A DNA stretch of 64,000 nt, taken from NCBI GenBank assembly GCA_019113175.1, contig DXHY01000001.1:1-64000 (forward strand). The letters run 5' to 3'. The notes below the pieces were generated by a model that saw only the letters and a list, made by a program, of their open reading frames with translations, ran no database searches and was not told the DNA's origin. This stretch comes from Candidatus Eisenbergiella stercoravium (GTDB lineage Bacteria > Bacillota > Clostridia > Lachnospirales > Lachnospiraceae). Shown here piece after piece: positions 53,159 to 61,910 of the stretch (positions are counted from its first letter, which is position 1; every line of letters begins with the position of its first letter). The position numbers and the translations under genes were made by a program.

Positions 53159-53760
53159 TAGAATAATACCCCCATTTTATCTCTGAGTTTTTTCTCCATA
53201 TGCATTTTAGATGCATATAGTCCTAATTTTACCAGATTCTTATCACTTCTCCGCATATATTCTCTGGCAGCATGATTAAAAACAGAAATATCCATGGTGT
53301 CATAACGACGGACGATATCGCAAATCGTTCGTTCCAGGTCATAAACTTTCAGCATGTGACCATCAGAAGAAGGCATTTGCATGATTCCCAGCGCATACCA
53401 TTCCGGCCGGACATAATAAACCCGAATTCCTTTTCTGACCAGTCCGCCGCTGTTATAGTTCGCCGGAACCGTTACCGTGAGAGGGATGGGTTCATACTCG
53501 GCCAGATCATGCAGATAAAGGGCTGCATCATGAGAATAGACCGCCTTCGGGAACTGAGCCTGTATAAGATACTTCTCATCCGTCAGGGTATCCGGAGAAA
53601 CATAAATTCCATGAGCAAATTTTTCAAACCCTTTTTGCTTCACATATTTATAAAAATGGTCTTTGGAGATGCCGGCCAGGGTTACCTCTGCTGTCCTTAA
53701 AACACCATTATTTTTTTCTTCGAGCTTTTCCAGAATTTTTTCATGATTTTTTTCGTTCAT
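53158..53760 (-). CDS. AbiEi-family antitoxin/repressor
   Basis: A 200-residue antitoxin partner with an N-terminal winged helix (NNGVLRTAEVTLAGISKDHF) and the AbiEi C-terminal domain (AVYSHDAALYLHDLAEYEPI, VYDLERTICDIVRR). In this family the antitoxin represses its own promoter through inverted repeats and does not bind the toxin stably. Start at 53760 is chosen because GGTGG lies upstream; earlier TTG and GTG codons are less likely. A long inverted repeat lies directly upstream. Confidence 0.93.
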   Translation of the reverse strand: MNEKNHEKILEKLEEKNNGVLRTAEVTLAGISKDHFYKYVKQKGFEKFAHGIYVSPDTLTDEKYLIQAQFPKAVYSHDAALYLHDLAEYEPIPLTVTVPANYNSGGLVRKGIRVYYVRPEWYALGIMQMPSSDGHMLKVYDLERTICDIVRRYDTMDISVFNHAAREYMRRSDKNLVKLGLYASKMHMEKKLRDKMGVLF

Positions 53761-53771
53761 ATCATCCACCA

Positions 53772-53812
53772 ACTTTCATGCTGATATTATCTCTGAAAAT
53801 CAGCGTGAAAGT
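53772..53812 (-). promoter_or_regulatory. AbiEi operator (inverted repeat)
   Basis: ACTTTCATGCTGAT (53772-53785) and ATCAGCGTGAAAGT (53799-53812) are inverted 14-bp repeats with one mismatch and a 13-base spacer, 12 bases from the antitoxin start codon. The position fits repression. The gap 53813-53918 holds nothing else but AT-rich sequence. Confidence 0.7.
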
Positions 53813-53918
53813 CAAGAATCATAATAAACAAAAATATAAAAATATATGCAGATATGATTGAAGACCCTGCATTCCTGCAGGCGTGAAGGACATAGATACC
53901 TGTTTTTATTTTTTTGTT

Positions 53919-54779
53919 TCAAACTTCTGCCGCATCCTCCGGCAGCTCCTGTACCCGCTTCAGAAATTTCCTGCTGCTTTCCGCCTCCTGTTCCTGATAA
54001 GCAAAGTACAGCCGTTCACTCACGTCCAGTGCCGTCTCTTCGAAGAGATGGCACATTTCCCATACAGCTCTCCAGAGTTCCGGTACGTTCGCGGAAGAAT
54101 AGGTGGACAGATATCTTTCATATACTTCCGGTGGCAGATAGCGGTTCATATACTTTCCGCATTTTCCGGTGCTTACTGAAAAATCATGTTCGGAACCGAT
54201 CTTCCATTCCAGAAGCTGTCTGAGAAGCGGACGAAGATGAAAATCGAGCATATCGCAGACATAGGGCAGTTCCTTTCTCCACAATCCCTTTGCGATATTA
54301 TTCAGGCCCCACCAGAAATCATTGCAGGTGCAGGAAAACTGTTCCTGAACCGGCCGTCTGATCCAGTAGATCTTATCAGAACGGTTTTCCCGGGCGGGAA
54401 GGAGTCCGTCCTTATCAACCAGCGCGATGAAAAGTTCCATTTCCTTTTCGGCATAATCCCAGGTACAGACGTGCAGATCCAGACGGTTTCCGTCTTCGAA
54501 CTGCATCAGCCACCCATAGCAGTGTTCCGGATCCGAAGGATAGTTTACATTATCTTCCGGATACTGCATGTAGAGCCGTTCTCCGAAGCGGTCAATCCAG
54601 TGTTTGTCTTCCCGGAAGGATCCTGTTTCCTCTACAATATAAACCACATCATAGTCCTGGAAGATATCCCGCGGCACATTTGGATTGGCACGGGAACCTT
54701 CCAGCCAGGCTGCGCGGATGCGGTCATCTTCAAGAGCCGTATTTCGGATCAGCTCCAGCATTTCCTTCTCAGAGCGCAC
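53919..54779 (-). CDS. Aminoglycoside 6-adenylyltransferase-like protein
   Basis: A 286-residue protein of the AadE/ANT(6) family, which transfers AMP to position 6 of streptomycin. Features: WLEGSRANPNVPRD with the nucleotidyltransferase G-S, DYDVVYIV (catalytic Asp pair), then LDLHVCTWDYAEKEMELFIA (third acidic residue), LYMQYPEDN and the C-terminal helical domain with FWWGLNNIAKGLWRKELPY. The GTG start follows GAGGAGG. Chromosomal members are often cryptic, so the phenotype is not certain. Confidence 0.88.
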   Translation of the reverse strand: MRSEKEMLELIRNTALEDDRIRAAWLEGSRANPNVPRDIFQDYDVVYIVEETGSFREDKHWIDRFGERLYMQYPEDNVNYPSDPEHCYGWLMQFEDGNRLDLHVCTWDYAEKEMELFIALVDKDGLLPARENRSDKIYWIRRPVQEQFSCTCNDFWWGLNNIAKGLWRKELPYVCDMLDFHLRPLLRQLLEWKIGSEHDFSVSTGKCGKYMNRYLPPEVYERYLSTYSSANVPELWRAVWEMCHLFEETALDVSERLYFAYQEQEAESSRKFLKRVQELPEDAAEV

Positions 54780-54797
54780 TTGCGATTCCTCCTCTTT

Positions 54798-57700
54798 TCA
54801 GACAAACTCCGTATCCCACACATCCACGCCGCTTTCCTGGAAGATCTCATGCAGGCGTTCCCGGAGCATTTCCTTCGTGCAGCCCCGCTTCAGAAGTACC
54901 TGAAGGAATCCGCCGCCTCCCGCGCCGGCGATGAATCTGGCGTCGATCAGATCCTCGCAGGACAGGAATATCTGCTCAATACAGGTATTTGTGGAGCCGG
55001 AATCCAGCTGCCTGGAGAGCTCCCAGTGGCGGTTCAGAAGATCGGCGAAGGCATCCAGATTGCCCCTTTCCAGTTCAAAGCGCATCAGTACAGCGACTGA
55101 CTGCATCTTTTCCAGCGCATCGATGGATTCCGGCCGTCCGCCCAGATAGCCGCCCACCACATCGCGGAGCAGATTTCTTGCGAGCCTTCTCTGACCGGTA
55201 TAGATCAGGGCAAAACGCTCCTGCAGCTCCTTTGCTGTCTCCACAGGGATTTTTACCTGCTCCACGTGGATCAGCTGGTGGATGCCGGGCCTGGTGGTAA
55301 TGAATTTGATGCCCGGCGTCAGACCGCCCACCTGATCCTGCCAGCCGCCGCCCGTGCTCATGATCTGTTCCATGGCAAGGACGATGGCATAGATTTCATC
55401 GTCGGTGGTCTCTCTTCCCAGGAAGCGGAACAGGCACTTGACACATGCCCCGGAAAGGATGCTGCTGGTACCGAGCCCGGAACCCTGTGGGATTCCCACC
55501 ACCTTTGTGGAAAGCCGGATTCCGCCGCCAAGGCGGGAACAGATCTCCTGAAGGCTTTCCTGCGCTCCTTCATGAATTTCTGACGTTCCGCCATGCATCT
55601 TCCGCGCGTTGTCCGCTTCCCCACTGCCAGGCTGTACACAATCTCCGTTTAATGGTATGATACCGCAGGCGATCAGAGCGGCCTTATGCAGCGCAAACGG
55701 ATCATAAGGGTTGTGGCAGTCCTGAATCTCTTCCACCGTGTCTGCATGTCCGGAAGCGCCGATATCCGTACTGGCAAATTCCACATGCAGTTCGGAAAGC
55801 TTTTCCACGCTGATCTGAATCGGATAGATTCCGTTCAGCTTCAGAGCCGCATTCAATACCGTACCTCCCTGCTCGTTGCAGTGAGGAGGAGTATCCGTCC
55901 AGCCGCCTCCCCAGTTCACGCGCACAGGAAGCTCCACGTCCACTCTGTCCTGTGCAATCCTGTAATCTTTTATTGCGGTCAGTCGGGAAGCCGCATCGTC
56001 AAAAATCGTCTTTTGAATGGTATTAAAGCAAAGCGCTTCCACAAGGTCATACCCGGTCTGCCCGAAGGTGAGGCGACGCTCTTTCATATACTGAGCTACA
56101 GCGTAGTAGACACGGATTTTCAGAGAGAAGTCCGAATGCTTCGCATCCTCCATAAGCAGAGAAAAAATCTCCTCATCAATGCCATGGGTTCCGAAGGTTT
56201 TCAGTGCATCCTTATAGTAGACTCCGGCTTCCAGCTGCCATAAAAAACGGCTTGCCAGAATCCGGTTTTCCAGCTCCCGCTGCCAGGCGCCTGCCGCCAG
56301 AACATCCGCGCGGTTGAAGCTGGACTGCAGGCTCAGCCTTTCCGCCTGACGCCAGGCAGACTGTTCCTCCAGTGACGCTTCTTTCCGCGCCATTTTTTCG
56401 ATAATCAGAGCAAAATGAACCGATTCTTCCATGCTGGCAGCAGCCGGATACAGCCGGGCACACCAGAGAGAATGCTCCTGCCCTTCCGCCCATAGCTCTG
56501 AAGCGCTGATTCCGTTTGATGCAAGAAAATCCTTCAGCGTGCTTCCCAGAAAATACGCGCTTCCGGCACTTTCCAGCCTTCCTTTTGGATTGTCCTCCAC
56601 ACCATAAATCCGGGTCACATAGCTTCCATCCAGAAGCTTCAGCCCATGCAGTACCACTCCTTCCGGAACAGTGATATTTTTCAGCTTTACACATGAGATA
56701 ACACTTCCGCTTCCCACGCGGGATTCATCCAGAATAAAGCTATTTTCCAGATAGGCGCCCTTTCCGATCTTCGCCCGCCTTCCAACGTAGCTGTTATGAG
56801 CGGCATAATCCGCCCCGGCGGGAGCTGTGGTAACCACCTGCTTCTTCCAGTCCAGAAACTCATAATCCTCCACATCATGCGTCACCAGCCGCATCAGCTC
56901 TGATGTTGTGCCAAAATGGATGAATTCCGCAGGGGACAGGCAGATCAGCTTCATGGAAAAGCTGTGGAGTGCATCCCAGATTTTTTTCCGGCAGCAAAGC
57001 AGTTCTTCGTTAATTTCTCCTTCTGCCGCTTCTTTATAGTACTGCTCCAGCGTGGACTGGCCGGCAAGCGGGTAGAGAAAATCTCCGTAAAAGCTGATCC
57101 GCGCTTTTTCGTTGACGAATTCTCGAAATTTATCTTCATCCGGCTCTCCGTTCGTGCTGATCAGTCCATACAGAGCCTCCAGAAGCCTGGCATCAAGAAC
57201 TACTGCCCCCGTATCCAGATCCACGTTCCCATGAGCATTTACCGCGCCCAGCGCACGCAGCCGTTCTTCGCTCTGCTTGTGCAGAAACTGCCCCACATAA
57301 TCGTGCCCGTCATTCAGGAATACGCCGTGCTCCTTTCCTGTCTCCACATTTTCCTTCATGGAAATGGCCGCCGCTCCCTTCGCATTGAAATCGATCTGCA
57401 GGGGGTTGAACAGAAGAAGCACATCCCCGGAAAGCACCAGCATTCCTTCCGGAATCCGGGATGGTACTCCTGACATTCCGATCACAAATTCATCAAACAG
57501 AGTAGAACCAAATCCATTGGGAAGTTCTCTGGGGACCGGAGAAAACAACTTGCCGCAGGCGGAATACTGGGGAACCCGTTTGCTGTCGCCGCCGGAATGA
57601 ATGACCAGGATGCGCAGTCCCTGAAAAAAGTTCCCTCTTCTTCCCTTTTCCCGTTCCCTGTCAGCGATATAGTTCAGCACATGCAGCGTGGCTCCGCCAG

Positions 57701-57944
57701 AACCAACCCGCTTTCCGTCCGGGTCTGGAAGCACCGCATAATGGGTCCCTGCCGGAAGCCGTCCCTGTTTCAGCCGGTAATCAATCTGTTCCCTGTAAGT
57801 GCGCGCCTGCTCCTCGTTGGAGGCGGTCAGCACCAGATAATCCCATTTGATGAAACTTGGCTTGGTAAGACTGCTCTCATAATCCGTCCAGGAATCCAGA
57901 TAAGACTGCCGGAGGAAAAGATTTTTCATTTTCTTGTAATTCAA
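54798..57944 (-). CDS. fkp: Bifunctional fucokinase / L-fucose-1-phosphate guanylyltransferase
   Basis: A roughly 1050-residue fusion like Fkp of Bacteroides. The N-terminal half is the guanylyltransferase domain (DYLVLTASNEEQARTYREQI, then DPDGKRVGSGGATLHVLNYI and a left-handed helix region with GKGAYLENSFI). The C-terminal half (about 690-1048) is a GHMP kinase with LPVRVNWGGGWTDTPPHCNE and the phosphate loop GIPQGSGLGTSSILSGA. Together they make GDP-L-fucose from free L-fucose, for fucosylated surface glycans. Start: a TTG at 57944 lies seven bases after GGGGGA; the ATG at 57959 has no ribosome site. It lies 23 bases after the aldo/keto reductase gene, so the two are co-transcribed. Confidence 0.9.
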   Translation of the reverse strand: MNYKKMKNLFLRQSYLDSWTDYESSLTKPSFIKWDYLVLTASNEEQARTYREQIDYRLKQGRLPAGTHYAVLPDPDGKRVGSGGATLHVLNYIADREREKGRRGNFFQGLRILVIHSGGDSKRVPQYSACGKLFSPVPRELPNGFGSTLFDEFVIGMSGVPSRIPEGMLVLSGDVLLLFNPLQIDFNAKGAAAISMKENVETGKEHGVFLNDGHDYVGQFLHKQSEERLRALGAVNAHGNVDLDTGAVVLDARLLEALYGLISTNGEPDEDKFREFVNEKARISFYGDFLYPLAGQSTLEQYYKEAAEGEINEELLCCRKKIWDALHSFSMKLICLSPAEFIHFGTTSELMRLVTHDVEDYEFLDWKKQVVTTAPAGADYAAHNSYVGRRAKIGKGAYLENSFILDESRVGSGSVISCVKLKNITVPEGVVLHGLKLLDGSYVTRIYGVEDNPKGRLESAGSAYFLGSTLKDFLASNGISASELWAEGQEHSLWCARLYPAAASMEESVHFALIIEKMARKEASLEEQSAWRQAERLSLQSSFNRADVLAAGAWQRELENRILASRFLWQLEAGVYYKDALKTFGTHGIDEEIFSLLMEDAKHSDFSLKIRVYYAVAQYMKERRLTFGQTGYDLVEALCFNTIQKTIFDDAASRLTAIKDYRIAQDRVDVELPVRVNWGGGWTDTPPHCNEQGGTVLNAALKLNGIYPIQISVEKLSELHVEFASTDIGASGHADTVEEIQDCHNPYDPFALHKAALIACGIIPLNGDCVQPGSGEADNARKMHGGTSEIHEGAQESLQEICSRLGGGIRLSTKVVGIPQGSGLGTSSILSGACVKCLFRFLGRETTDDEIYAIVLAMEQIMSTGGGWQDQVGGLTPGIKFITTRPGIHQLIHVEQVKIPVETAKELQERFALIYTGQRRLARNLLRDVVGGYLGGRPESIDALEKMQSVAVLMRFELERGNLDAFADLLNRHWELSRQLDSGSTNTCIEQIFLSCEDLIDARFIAGAGGGGFLQVLLKRGCTKEMLRERLHEIFQESGVDVWDTEFV

Positions 57945-57967
57945 CGGTATGTCCCCCATCACATTTT

Positions 57968-58966
57968 TTATTCTGCCAGAGAAATTTCATCAATCCGTTT
58001 CAGCTCTTCCTCTGTAAACGGAGCGCTTTCAAGCACCTTCAGGTTGTCCAGAATCTGCTGAGGCTTTGATGCGCCGATCAGCACGCTGGTCACCACGCCG
58101 TCGCGCAGAATCCATTTCAGGGCCATCTGGGACAGCTTTTCTCCGCGCTGGGCGGCGATGTCGTTCAGAGCGCGGATCTGGGACAGCTTTTCTTCTGTAA
58201 GGCTTCCTTCTTTCAGAAAACGTCCATCCGTCCGGATCCGGCTGTCTTCCGGAATGCCGTTCAGATAACGGTCGGTCAGCATTCCCTGCGCCAGGGGGCT
58301 GAAGGATATGATACCCTTCTTCTCTCTCGCCGCCGTGTCCTTCAGACCGTTGTTTTCTATGGTGCGGTTAAAAATGTTATAGGAATTCTGATTGATTACG
58401 AAGGGGCACTTCAGCTCGTCCAGAATATGGCAGGCCCTTTCCATCGTGGGACCGTCGTAATTGGAAAGGCCCACATAAAGCGCCTTTCCGCTTTTCACCG
58501 CCTGATCCAGCGCACCCATGGTTTCCTCCAGCGGGGTCTCCGGATCCATTCTATGATGATAATAGATATCCACATAGTCCAGCCCCATCCGCTTCAGACT
58601 CTGATCCAGGCTGGCGATCAGATATTTTCTGCTGCCCCAGTTTCCGTAAGGGCCCTCCCACATATCGTAGCCCGCCTTTGTGCTGATAAGAAGTTCATCC
58701 CGGTAGCTTCCAAGTTCCTCCTTCAGAATCTTTCCGAAGTTTTTTTCCGCGCTTCCATATGCCGGTCCATAGTTGTTGGCAAGGTCAAAATGTGTGATTC
58801 CGTTGTCGAATGCGGTAAAAACAAGCTGCTTCATGTTTTCGTAAACTGCAGTGTCGCCAAAATTGTGCCAGAGGCCAAGGGAAAGTTCCGGAAGTTTCAG
58901 ACCGCTGTTTCCGCAGCGATGATAGGCCATGGTTTCGTAACGTTTTGCATCTGCTGTGTAGCTCAT
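57968..58966 (-). CDS. Aldo/keto reductase, YghZ-like
   Basis: A 332-residue NADPH-dependent oxidoreductase. The catalytic tetrad is visible: Asp and Tyr in HFDLANNYGPAYG, Lys in LISTKAGYDMW, His in DIYYHHRMD. The GPYGNWGSRKYLIASLDQSL segment is typical of the YghZ (L-glyceraldehyde-3-phosphate reductase) subgroup. Cofactor phosphate contacts near the C-terminus (IGASKPQQILDN). ATG at 58966 follows GGGAGG. It precedes fkp and might act on fucose-derived aldehydes such as L-lactaldehyde; this is inference from position. Confidence 0.92.
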   Translation of the reverse strand: MSYTADAKRYETMAYHRCGNSGLKLPELSLGLWHNFGDTAVYENMKQLVFTAFDNGITHFDLANNYGPAYGSAEKNFGKILKEELGSYRDELLISTKAGYDMWEGPYGNWGSRKYLIASLDQSLKRMGLDYVDIYYHHRMDPETPLEETMGALDQAVKSGKALYVGLSNYDGPTMERACHILDELKCPFVINQNSYNIFNRTIENNGLKDTAAREKKGIISFSPLAQGMLTDRYLNGIPEDSRIRTDGRFLKEGSLTEEKLSQIRALNDIAAQRGEKLSQMALKWILRDGVVTSVLIGASKPQQILDNLKVLESAPFTEEELKRIDEISLAE

Positions 58967-58993
58967 TTAAGATTTCCTCCCGATTCTGTGTTT

Positions 58994-59479
58994 TTAAATA
59001 TATTCCAGCTTTCTGAAATAACGCATTAAAATGTCGGCGCAGTTTTCCACACCAAGCTCAGAAGTATCCAGGATCATGTGATAATCATTCACATCACCCC
59101 AGGTTTTTCCCGTATGATCATGGTAATAAGCCGCACGCTTCTCATCCGTGCGCTCCACCTTTTCTTTGGCCTGCTCATAATTCAGGCTGTCTCTTCCCAT
59201 TATCCGGTGAATCCGGTCCTCTTTGTCGGCCCGGATAAAAATGTTGAAGACATCCGGCCTTCCTTTCAGAATATCCGACGCACATCGGCCCAGAATGATG
59301 CAGGGCTGTTCCGCGAGCTTTCGGATTGCCTCTGCCTCGCTTTCATATTTATGTCCGCTGAGCTGTTCCTCGATATAAGCCTTATCATAGACGGGAATGC
59401 CCAGCCTTTCGGACAGCTCCTTCGCAATGATGCTCGCTCCCGTTCCATACTTCCGGCTCATGGTAATGACCAGTTTCAT
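58994..59479 (-). CDS. Cytidylate kinase-like protein
   Basis: A 161-residue P-loop protein of the cytidylate kinase-like (AAA_26) family. The N-terminus VITMSRKYGTGASIIAKELS replaces the usual SREYGSGG loop; IILGRCASDILKG, FIRADKEDRIHRIMGRDS and YHDHTGKTWGDVNDYHMILD follow the family order. It is about 40 residues shorter than typical members, with the part after the first helix shortened. Start at 59479 follows GGAGGG. The physiological substrate of this family is unknown. Confidence 0.85.
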   Translation of the reverse strand: MKLVITMSRKYGTGASIIAKELSERLGIPVYDKAYIEEQLSGHKYESEAEAIRKLAEQPCIILGRCASDILKGRPDVFNIFIRADKEDRIHRIMGRDSLNYEQAKEKVERTDEKRAAYYHDHTGKTWGDVNDYHMILDTSELGVENCADILMRYFRKLEYI

Positions 59480-59524
59480 AAGCAAATCCCTCCTGTTTCA
59501 ATTCAGTTTCTTTATTCTGTTTCT

Positions 59525-59668
59525 TTATTTCAGCCTTTCACGCAGCACCTCTACCTTGCATTCATGCCGCTTATTCGCATCGTCTTTATGATAAGCAATG
59601 CCTACGGCCAGGATGCGCCCGGTGTACTCCGGATTCTCTCCAGACTTTCCTTCTTTCATTTCTGTCAT
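59525..59668 (-). pseudogene. Short C-terminal fragment, PD-(D/E)XK/AAA-ATPase-like protein
   Basis: A 47-codon frame reads EYTGRILAVGIAYHKDDANK then RHECKVEVL and ends at 59525. This resembles the C-terminal end (I-L-A-V-G-I-x-Y-x-x-x-x-K-x-H-x-C-x-V-E) of AAA-ATPase-like proteins with a PD-(D/E)XK nuclease domain that occur in many copies in Lachnospiraceae. The rest of the gene is absent; the upstream gene ends at 59673 with no room for it. It may be a leftover of deletion or a mini-gene. Confidence 0.45.
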
Positions 59669-59672
59669 TTTT

Positions 59673-60800
59673 CTATTTCAGCACATCGGATCTCACATAG
59701 CCGGTCTGCCCCTGATACCGGACTCTGGTCCAGCCATCCGCCTGCTTCATGAGAATTTCGAGCGTCTCTCCGGGATAGCAGACCGCGATTTTCTCCGAGG
59801 TTTCGCTGACCCCCTTACGGATGTTGACCGTTTCGCTCACGGTGAATTCTCCGCTGTCCGGAACAGCAGAGGAAGTGCCGGCAGAAATGGATGAAGCGCC
59901 TGTATTCTCCTGGGAGGAAGAGTTTTCTCCACCAGTGCCTCCCGCATCTTCTCCGGAATCCGCTTCTGAAGCATCGTCTGTTCCACTCTCTGTTCCCTGT
60001 GTGCTTTCCGCTTCGGCAGTCTGCTCCTCCAGAGCCTCTCCCACTGCGACCATCATATCGTTCATATAGCTTTCCACATATGCGGACAGGGTCTCATCCG
60101 CTTCCAGACGGGCGGCATATTCCGAATTCACTTTATCATACAGTGCGGCCACATCCTCCTGAGCCGCAATCTCATTCACATAAGCGGCCGCTTCCTCGTC
60201 CTGCGTCAGATCATGCAGGTAATAGGTTCCCTCTGCATTTCTGCGCACATAAAGCGGAGCAATACCGGGAAGTGTGGTATCGATTCCCTGGAATTTCACC
60301 TCATAACAGGCGAAAACCACATAAGAATCCGCTTCAAGACCTGACTTTGTATAGCAGGAAATATCAGTATATGCTTCGATATGCGAACTGTTCTCCTGCA
60401 TTCGTAGAAGATCCGCCGTTCCGGTATTGTCACGCAGACTGGTGAGCGTCTCCTCATCGCCCTCCTGCAGTGCGGTAAAATACCTGCCGACTAAATCGTT
60501 CACTTCCGGATGGGCATTTTCCTCCAGCGGCTCCGTGGTATCGATGGGCTCTCCCGCAACATCTTCAACCGTTTCGATCTCCGCTTCCATATTTCTTCCG
60601 GAAAGTCCGCGCACAAGGGCCCAGACCGCAAGCAGCATACAGCATGCAGCAAGCACACAGACTGCTGCTGCCATTACCTTCTTTTTTCGTCTCTTCAACG
60701 CACGCAGCGCATGTGTATAATAATAGGAAAAGGTACCTCCCTTTTTTCTTCTTCTGTTCTTTTTCTGACCAGCCGGCCTGTTTTTTCTTCCTTTTTCCAT
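59673..60800 (-). CDS. Membrane-anchored SH3b-domain protein
   Basis: A 375-residue protein with a very basic cytoplasmic N-terminus (KGRKNRPAGQKKNRRRKKGG), one membrane helix at about 42-64, a helical/strand extracellular domain (about 95-265) and a Ser/Glu/Thr-rich linker leading to a C-terminal bacterial SH3 domain (about 310-375, FTVSETVNIRKGVSETSEKI and VRYQGQTGYVRSD). The SH3b should bind cell-wall peptide. Function unknown. ATG follows AGGAGG. No operon partner except the short fragment downstream. Confidence 0.85.
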   Translation of the reverse strand: MEKGRKNRPAGQKKNRRRKKGGTFSYYYTHALRALKRRKKKVMAAAVCVLAACCMLLAVWALVRGLSGRNMEAEIETVEDVAGEPIDTTEPLEENAHPEVNDLVGRYFTALQEGDEETLTSLRDNTGTADLLRMQENSSHIEAYTDISCYTKSGLEADSYVVFACYEVKFQGIDTTLPGIAPLYVRRNAEGTYYLHDLTQDEEAAAYVNEIAAQEDVAALYDKVNSEYAARLEADETLSAYVESYMNDMMVAVGEALEEQTAEAESTQGTESGTDDASEADSGEDAGGTGGENSSSQENTGASSISAGTSSAVPDSGEFTVSETVNIRKGVSETSEKIAVCYPGETLEILMKQADGWTRVRYQGQTGYVRSDVLK

Positions 60801-60890
60801 CTGTCCTCCTGATTTTTCCGTGTGGTTAACATTTTTCTATCTCCACTTATCCACCCATCAGGCGCAGAAACGCGTTCCCTTATTTTACAT

Positions 60891-61910
60891 CTATTTCAGA
60901 ATCTCCCGATAGACACGAAGCACGTTTTCGCAGAATATCTTGTCAATCTGGCGCCCGGAAAATCCTGCTTTTTCCAGAGCGTCCGCCAGGGACGGCAGAC
61001 ATGAGGTGTCCGGGATCGCATCGTTTGTCTGAATTCCGTCAAAATCACTGCCGAGCCCCAGACAGTCCTCGCCGCCGATGCTCACGATATGCCTTGCATG
61101 TGCTGCGATAACCTCAAGATTTCCATGAACCTTTTCCGTTTCCTTTTCCTCTTCCAGAAAAGAAGTGCAGAAATTTAATCCGGTAACGCCGCCCTTTTCA
61201 GCCAGTGCCCGTATCATGTCGTCATCCAGATTCCGGACATTCCCACAGACTGCTCTGGCATTGGAATGGCTTGCCACAAAGGGCTTTTTTGCCGTGCGCG
61301 CCACATCCCAGAAGCCTGCATCAGAAAGATGGGAAACATCCACGATCATCCCCAGCCGTTCCATTTCCTCAAGGAAATCAAAGCCTGTTTCCGTCAGGCC
61401 ATGCTCCCGATCCGGTGTGGTAAAATCCGGGATGCTTCCGGAGGCCTTCTCCGGTATTCGTACATTCGGCCACCCAAGCTCATTGGGAAAATTCCAGGTG
61501 AGCGTCAGCATCCGGACGCCCAGCCGGTACAGCAGCCGGAGATTCCCCAAACGTCCCTTGCATACAGCGCCTTCCTCCACCGTCAGCAGAGCGGAAAGCT
61601 TTCCCTCCACCCGGTTTTTCTCGATGTCTTCATAACGATATACAGGCCGGATCCGGTCCTTATTTTTTTCCAGTTCTTCATAATACAGGTCTGCGAGCGC
61701 GGTACATTCCCGAAAGGGATCGCTGCATTCAGAAAGTGCGACGAACAGGGCAAAATTCTGGAGAAAACAGCCTCCCCTTTCCAGTTTTTCCAGATCCACA
61801 TGCAGGCCGTTCTTCAAAAGACAGTTATTTTCCGAATATGTTCCCCTGCGCTTCATCGCAAGCAGCGCAGAAATCGTATCACAGTGCATATCAACCGCAG
61901 GTATCTTCAT
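60891..61910 (-). CDS. Membrane dipeptidase (peptidase M19)
   Basis: A 339-residue dipeptidase of the renal-dipeptidase family, which cleaves dipeptides including D-amino-acid ones. Metal ligands: VDMHCDTIS near the start, LTVEEGAVC (bridging Glu), VDVSHLSDAG and VASHSNARAV with HS-N pattern, and GSDFDG at the end. No signal peptide, so it is cytoplasmic. It overlaps lgt by four bases (ATGA type) and is co-transcribed with it and the mraY-like gene. Confidence 0.92.
   Translation of the reverse strand: MKIPAVDMHCDTISALLAMKRRGTYSENNCLLKNGLHVDLEKLERGGCFLQNFALFVALSECSDPFRECTALADLYYEELEKNKDRIRPVYRYEDIEKNRVEGKLSALLTVEEGAVCKGRLGNLRLLYRLGVRMLTLTWNFPNELGWPNVRIPEKASGSIPDFTTPDREHGLTETGFDFLEEMERLGMIVDVSHLSDAGFWDVARTAKKPFVASHSNARAVCGNVRNLDDDMIRALAEKGGVTGLNFCTSFLEEEKETEKVHGNLEVIAAHARHIVSIGGEDCLGLGSDFDGIQTNDAIPDTSCLPSLADALEKAGFSGRQIDKIFCENVLRVYREILK

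Noticed and set aside
53158-54779. Single defence/resistance island formed by AbiE and the AadE-like gene
   Set aside because: The genes are adjacent, but no mobile-element ends, integrase or shared composition shift joins them, so I treat them as separate.
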